Assembly (NCBI RefSeq): GCF_959025735.1
Contig: NZ_CAUFJQ010000069.1
Coordinates: forward strand, 1 to 9,800
Length of the DNA: 9,800 nucleotides
DNA from: an uncultured Streptococcus sp.
GTDB lineage: Bacteria; Bacillota; Bacilli; Lactobacillales; Streptococcaceae
Reading direction: 5' to 3'
Shown: piece by piece, positions 6,908 to 9,800 of the stretch
How the letters are laid out: the number at the start of each line of letters is the position of its first letter
Position numbering within the stretch: position 1 is the stretch's first letter
The notes under the pieces: generated by a model
The model's input: only the letters and a program-made list of their open reading frames with translations
What the model was told of the DNA's origin: nothing
Databases searched by the model: none
Made by a program: the position numbers and the translations under genes

Positions 6908-6931
6908 ACTGATAAAAGATAAGAGAGTTTC

Positions 6932-7966
6932 ATGCAAGCAATTACCGACACTAAACATCTGACGGTTCAAACTCTGCCTCCTATTCTTGTCTTGACGGGT
7001 GAGGATGTAGGTCAATTTGAATGGTTAAAAAAAGACATTTTAAAAAAAATAGGCTATGATCCCTCAGATTTGAATTATTCTTATTTTGATATGAAGGAAG
7101 CCTCCTATGCTGAGGTCGAACTGGATTTGGTCAGTCTTCCCTTTTTTGCAGATGAAAAAATCGTGATTTTGGATCACTTATTGGATCTGACCACTGCCAA
7201 GAAACGCAATTTAACCGATGAAGATCTGAAGCAATTTGAAAACTATCTGGAAAATCCTTCTGAATCGACCCGTTTGGTGATATTTGCAGAAGGAAAATTA
7301 GATAGTAAGCGTCGCTTAGTCAAACTCCTAAAACGGGATGCCCAGATCATTGAAGCAACAACACCTAAAGAGCAAGATTTAAAGCGTTATTTTTCTAGTC
7401 AGGCCCAAGAATTAGGCTTACACTTTGTAGGTGATTCATTGGACCAGCTACTCTTAAAATCTGGCTATGATTTTGGAGAGTTACAGAAGAATCTCGCTCT
7501 ATTGCGGGCTTATAAAGAAGATGGTCAGATTACCCTCCAAGATATCGAGGAGGTTGTTCCAAAGTCCTTGCAAGATAATATTTTTGATCTGACACAGATG
7601 ATTCTCAAACGCCAAATCGATCAAGCTAGGAATTTGGTTAAGGATCTTCGCTTACAAGGAGAAGATGAAATAAAATTGATCGCTATTTTGTTGGGGCAAT
7701 TCCGAATGTTTTCTCAAGTTAAAATTTTCTCAGAAGAAGGCCAATCCGAAAGCCAAATTGTAGCGAGCTTGTCGGAGTTGTCAGGACGCAAGGTCAATCC
7801 TTACCAGGTGAAGTTTGCCTTACGGGATAGCCGCAGGCTTTCCCTGTCTTTTTTGAAGCAGGCTATGACGACCTTCATCGAGACGGATTATGCGATTAAA
7901 AGTGGAACATATGAAAAAGACTACTTATTTGATTTGGCCCTGTTGAAAGTAGCTAATAGCATATAA
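6932..7966 (+). CDS. holA: DNA polymerase III subunit delta (HolA)
   Basis: HolA is the delta subunit of the clamp-loader complex, which opens the beta sliding clamp and places it on primed DNA at the replication fork. The 344-aa length is normal. The N-terminal domain (about 18-150) contains LVLTGEDVGQFEWLKKDI-like sequence near 19-37, the conserved SLPFFADEKIVIL (68-80) and RLVIFAEGKLDSKRRL (114-129), which matches the family pattern. The collar domain (about 212-340) includes DNIFDLTQMIL (215-225), the GEDEIKLIAILLGQFRMF block (243-260) and a C-terminal YEKDYLFDLALLK (327-339). As expected for delta it lacks a working Walker A motif. The ribosome site AAGAGAG (6921-6927) is only moderate and 4 nt from ATG, so translation may partly depend on the DUF805 gene upstream. 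No strong terminator follows. Confidence 0.95.
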   Translation: MQAITDTKHLTVQTLPPILVLTGEDVGQFEWLKKDILKKIGYDPSDLNYSYFDMKEASYAEVELDLVSLPFFADEKIVILDHLLDLTTAKKRNLTDEDLKQFENYLENPSESTRLVIFAEGKLDSKRRLVKLLKRDAQIIEATTPKEQDLKRYFSSQAQELGLHFVGDSLDQLLLKSGYDFGELQKNLALLRAYKEDGQITLQDIEEVVPKSLQDNIFDLTQMILKRQIDQARNLVKDLRLQGEDEIKLIAILLGQFRMFSQVKIFSEEGQSESQIVASLSELSGRKVNPYQVKFALRDSRRLSLSFLKQAMTTFIETDYAIKSGTYEKDYLFDLALLKVANSI

Positions 7967-7979
7967 CGATGAATGAAAT

Positions 7980-8015
7980 CGCAAGCAGATTAGTTGAATA
8001 ATTTAGCTGTTTGCG
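7980..8015. repeat. Inverted repeat across the holA-sodA junction and sodA promoter
   Basis: CGCAAGCAG (7980-7988) can pair with CTGTTTGCG (8007-8015) as a 9-bp stem with one G-U pair and an 18-nt loop. No T-run follows, so it is a poor intrinsic terminator. The loop and right arm cover the -35 and spacer of the sodA promoter, so a protein-binding dyad is an alternative. Its function is unknown. Confidence 0.45.
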
Positions 8016-8022
8016 TTATCAT
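7994..8022 (+). promoter_or_regulatory. Sigma-A-type promoter of sodA
   Basis: TTGAAT (7994-7999) and TATCAT (8017-8022) are separated by 17 bp and match consensus at four and five of six bases. The predicted start is near 8029, giving a leader of about 26 nt that contains the strong AGAGGA ribosome site (8042-8047). No PerR-like box is evident. Confidence 0.65.
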
Positions 8023-8054
8023 CAAGTCAGTAATAAAGAAAAGAGGACCATAAA

Positions 8055-8660
8055 ATGGCTATCATTTTACCAGAATTACCATATGCTTATGATGCATTGG
8101 AACCTTATATCGATGAAGAAACCATGCATTTGCACCATGATAAACACCATCAAACATATGTAAACAATGTGAATGCAGCTCTTGAAAAACATCCTGAAAT
8201 TGGAGAAGACCTTGAAAGCTTGTTAGCTGATGTTGAATCCATTCCAGCTGATATTCGCCAAGCTGTGATCAACAATGGTGGTGGTCATTTGAACCACGCT
8301 CTTTTCTGGGAATTGATGACTCCAGAACAAACAGCTCCTTCAGCAGAACTTGCTGCAGCGATTGATGCTACATTTGGTTCATTTGAAGACTTCAAAGCAG
8401 CCTTCACAGCAGCAGCAACGACACGTTTTGGTTCTGGCTGGGCATGGTTGGTTGTCAACAAAGAAGGCAAACTCGAAGTGACTTCAACAGCAAACCAAGA
8501 TACACCAATCTCTGAAGGTAAAACACCAATCCTTGGTTTGGATGTTTGGGAACATGCCTACTACGTGAAATACCGTAACGTACGTGCTGACTACATCAAA
8601 GCTTTCTTCTCAGTGATCAACTGGAATAAAGTTAATGAATTGTTTGCAGCAGCAAAATAA
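8055..8660 (+). CDS. sodA: Manganese superoxide dismutase
   Basis: SodA converts superoxide to hydrogen peroxide and oxygen in the cytoplasm and is the main oxygen-stress enzyme of streptococci. The 201-aa sequence is full length. The metal ligands are visible as His27 (in HHDKHH), His81 (in NHALFW), Asp163 and His167 (in DVWEHAYY). GGGH (75-78) and Gln148 in ANQDTP are the arrangement typical of Mn rather than Fe enzymes, although cambialistic use cannot be excluded by sequence. Codons are strongly biased, as expected for a highly expressed gene. ATG lies 7 nt after AGAGGA. It appears monocistronic, between its own promoter and a strong terminator. The gene is a common species-typing marker in this genus. 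Confidence 0.98.
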   Translation: MAIILPELPYAYDALEPYIDEETMHLHHDKHHQTYVNNVNAALEKHPEIGEDLESLLADVESIPADIRQAVINNGGGHLNHALFWELMTPEQTAPSAELAAAIDATFGSFEDFKAAFTAAATTRFGSGWAWLVVNKEGKLEVTSTANQDTPISEGKTPILGLDVWEHAYYVKYRNVRADYIKAFFSVINWNKVNELFAAAK

Positions 8661-8671
8661 TAAAATGAAGG

Positions 8672-8710
8672 AATCTATAAGAGCAAGTATTGGCTCTTAT
8701 AGATTTTTTT
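8672..8710 (+). terminator. Rho-independent terminator of sodA
   Basis: A perfect 13-bp stem pairs AATCTATAAGAGC (8672-8684) with GCTCTTATAGATT (8693-8705) around an 8-nt loop, and an uninterrupted T-run (8704-8710) follows. It starts 11 bp after the sodA stop. This is the strongest hairpin in the window. Confidence 0.96.
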
Positions 8711-8732
8711 ATTTGCATCTGGAAAATCGGAG

Positions 8733-8769
8733 TATAATTTCTTGCGTTTGGTCAGGAAAATGATACACT
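8733..8769 (+). promoter_or_regulatory. Tandem candidate promoters and leader of the DUF853 gene
   Basis: Two candidates precede the gene. The upstream one has a perfect TATAAT (8733-8738) but no good -35 at proper spacing; TTTGCA at 8712-8717 is only 15 bp away. The downstream one has TTGCGT (8742-8747), 16 bp, then an extended -10 TGATACACT (8761-8769). Starts would lie near 8745 or 8776, leaving leaders of about 95-125 nt. I see no gene in the stretch between the sodA terminator and 8869, only a small GCCTAGGC palindrome (8811-8818) and a short hairpin next to the ribosome site. Confidence 0.4.
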
Positions 8770-8869
8770 AGTAGGAGTGTGTCTTACTTGTCTGAAGCCT
8801 GATTTGAAGGGCCTAGGCAAGGAAAGATAAACCTTAAAATGAAAACTGAAACATTCAGGGAGAAATAAA

Positions 8870-9800
8870 ATGACTAGTATTACCATTACCAAAGGAGCAG
8901 TTGAGACGCCTATCTATTTACGGATGTTGAATCGTCATGGCTTGATTGCAGGAGCAACAGGGACAGGGAAAACAGTTACCCTCAAGGTCCTCACAGAAAA
9001 ATTAAGCAAAGAGGGCATTCCGGTCTTTCTAGCTGATATCAAGGGAGATTTATCTGGTTTAGCCAAAGCGGGGCAATGGACTCCAAAACTGGAAGAACGC
9101 TACAAACTGCTTGGTCTCACAGATCCGTTTGAGCCGCAAGCCTTCCCTGTTCGATTGTGGGATGTCTTTGGCCAAGCTGGTCATCCTGTTCGTGCGACTG
9201 TCGAAGGAATGGGGTCATTGCTTCTTTCTCGTCTACTTGATTTGAATGAAACCCAATCAGGAATTCTTGCAATTGTCTTTAAAGTGGCTCAAGAGAAAGA
9301 TTGGTCCTTGATTGATTTGAAGGACCTGCAAAGCCTTTTAAAGGAAGTCTATGAACACAGCTCAGACTATTCTGCCCAATATGGTAATATCACCAAACAA
9401 TCTGTAGGTGCGATCCAAAGAAGCCTCTTGGTTCTTGAAGAAGAAGGAGCGGATCAGTTTTTCGGAGAGCCTGCACTTGATTTAAATGACTTTATGCAAC
9501 TCGATGCATCAGGGCGTGGGTATATTAATATTCTTTCGGCTACAAAGCTCTTTCATTCACCAAAATTGTATTCAACCTTTTTAATTTGGATGTTGTCTCG
9601 CCTCTTTGAAACACTTCCCGAGGTTGGGGATCCAGAAAAGCCAAAACTGGTTTTCTTCTTTGATGAAGCGCATCTTCTCTTTAAGGATGCAAGCAAGCTC
9701 TTTCTTGAGAAGGTTGAGCAAGTGGTACGCCTAATTCGTTCGAAAGGTGTAGGGATTTACTTTATTACCCAAAATCCTCAAGACCTTCCAGAATCTGTTT
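8870..9800 (+). CDS. DUF853 / HerA-like ATPase (YjgR family), 3' end outside window
   Basis: The reading frame is open from ATG to the window end (310 codons, incomplete). It encodes a P-loop ATPase of the HerA/FtsK-like superfamily, DUF853 group. Visible motifs are Walker A GATGTGKT (28-35), the following ADIKGDLSGLA (55-65) typical of this group, Walker B LVFFFDEAHLLF (260-271, Asp265-Glu266), and the RLIRSKGVGIYFITQNPQDLPESV region (288 onward; shown here as RLIRSKGVG and FITQNPQDLP), which carries a conserved arginine and a sensor Gln. No HAS-barrel domain like that of archaeal HerA precedes the P-loop. AGGGAG (8857-8862) lies 7 nt before ATG. Relatives are usually near 500 aa, so roughly 60% is present. 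DNA translocation or helicase activity is inferred from the superfamily; the biological role is not established. Confidence 0.9.
   Translation, partial: MTSITITKGAVETPIYLRMLNRHGLIAGATGTGKTVTLKVLTEKLSKEGIPVFLADIKGDLSGLAKAGQWTPKLEERYKLLGLTDPFEPQAFPVRLWDVFGQAGHPVRATVEGMGSLLLSRLLDLNETQSGILAIVFKVAQEKDWSLIDLKDLQSLLKEVYEHSSDYSAQYGNITKQSVGAIQRSLLVLEEEGADQFFGEPALDLNDFMQLDASGRGYINILSATKLFHSPKLYSTFLIWMLSRLFETLPEVGDPEKPKLVFFFDEAHLLFKDASKLFLEKVEQVVRLIRSKGVGIYFITQNPQDLPESV

Noticed and set aside
8777..8830. GTG-initiated 17-codon frame with a CxxC in the DUF853 leader.
   Set aside because: The only purine-rich site directly touches the start codon, so it could not serve as a ribosome site, and the leader explains the sequence adequately.

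Overview
The window looks like chromosomal core DNA of a mitis/sanguinis-group Streptococcus. The evidence is a moderate-to-low GC content, a Mn-type SodA of streptococcal character, a comEA-comEC pair without comEB, and a perfect ComX/SigX 'cin-box' (TACGAATA) in front of comEA. Among oral streptococci the proteins remind me of S. parasanguinis or S. sanguinis relatives, but species cannot be settled by eye. I see no tRNA, rRNA, CRISPR array, insertion sequence or phage gene, and codon use looks uniform.

Layout. (1) Positions 5-2344/2350, minus strand: a complete ten-helix P-type ATPase of the Exp7-like streptococcal group, substrate unknown. (2) A divergent intergenic region (about 2351-2519) carries overlapping promoter candidates for the ATPase and for the acyltransferase. 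(3) 2520-3266: a PlsC-type 1-acylglycerol-3-phosphate acyltransferase, closed by a strong intrinsic terminator. (4) The T-rich tail of that terminator runs into the cin-box, followed by comEA (3334-4002) and comEC (3983-6229). These overlap by 20 bp and form the late-competence DNA uptake operon. (5) A sigma-A-like promoter then serves a DUF805 membrane protein gene (6305-6907) and holA (6932-7966), 24 bp apart. No terminator separates comEC from this pair. (6) sodA (8055-8660) has its own promoter and a 13-bp-stem terminator. (7) A leader of about 160 bp precedes the 5' part of a DUF853/HerA-like ATPase gene (8870 onward) that runs off the window.

Functionally this is a mosaic of housekeeping units: ion transport, phosphatidic acid synthesis, DNA uptake during competence, replication clamp loading, superoxide defence and a poorly characterised DNA-translocase-like ATPase. 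ComEA binds incoming DNA outside the membrane and ComEC passes a single strand through it. The rest are neighbours and not an obvious pathway.

I looked for an undescribed multi-gene system and do not see one. The best second looks are small-scale: the terminator/cin-box fusion, possible competence read-through into holA, overlapping divergent promoters, a hairpin in the plsC leader, dyads over the DUF805 and sodA promoters, and two families of uncertain substrate (the P-type ATPase and DUF853).
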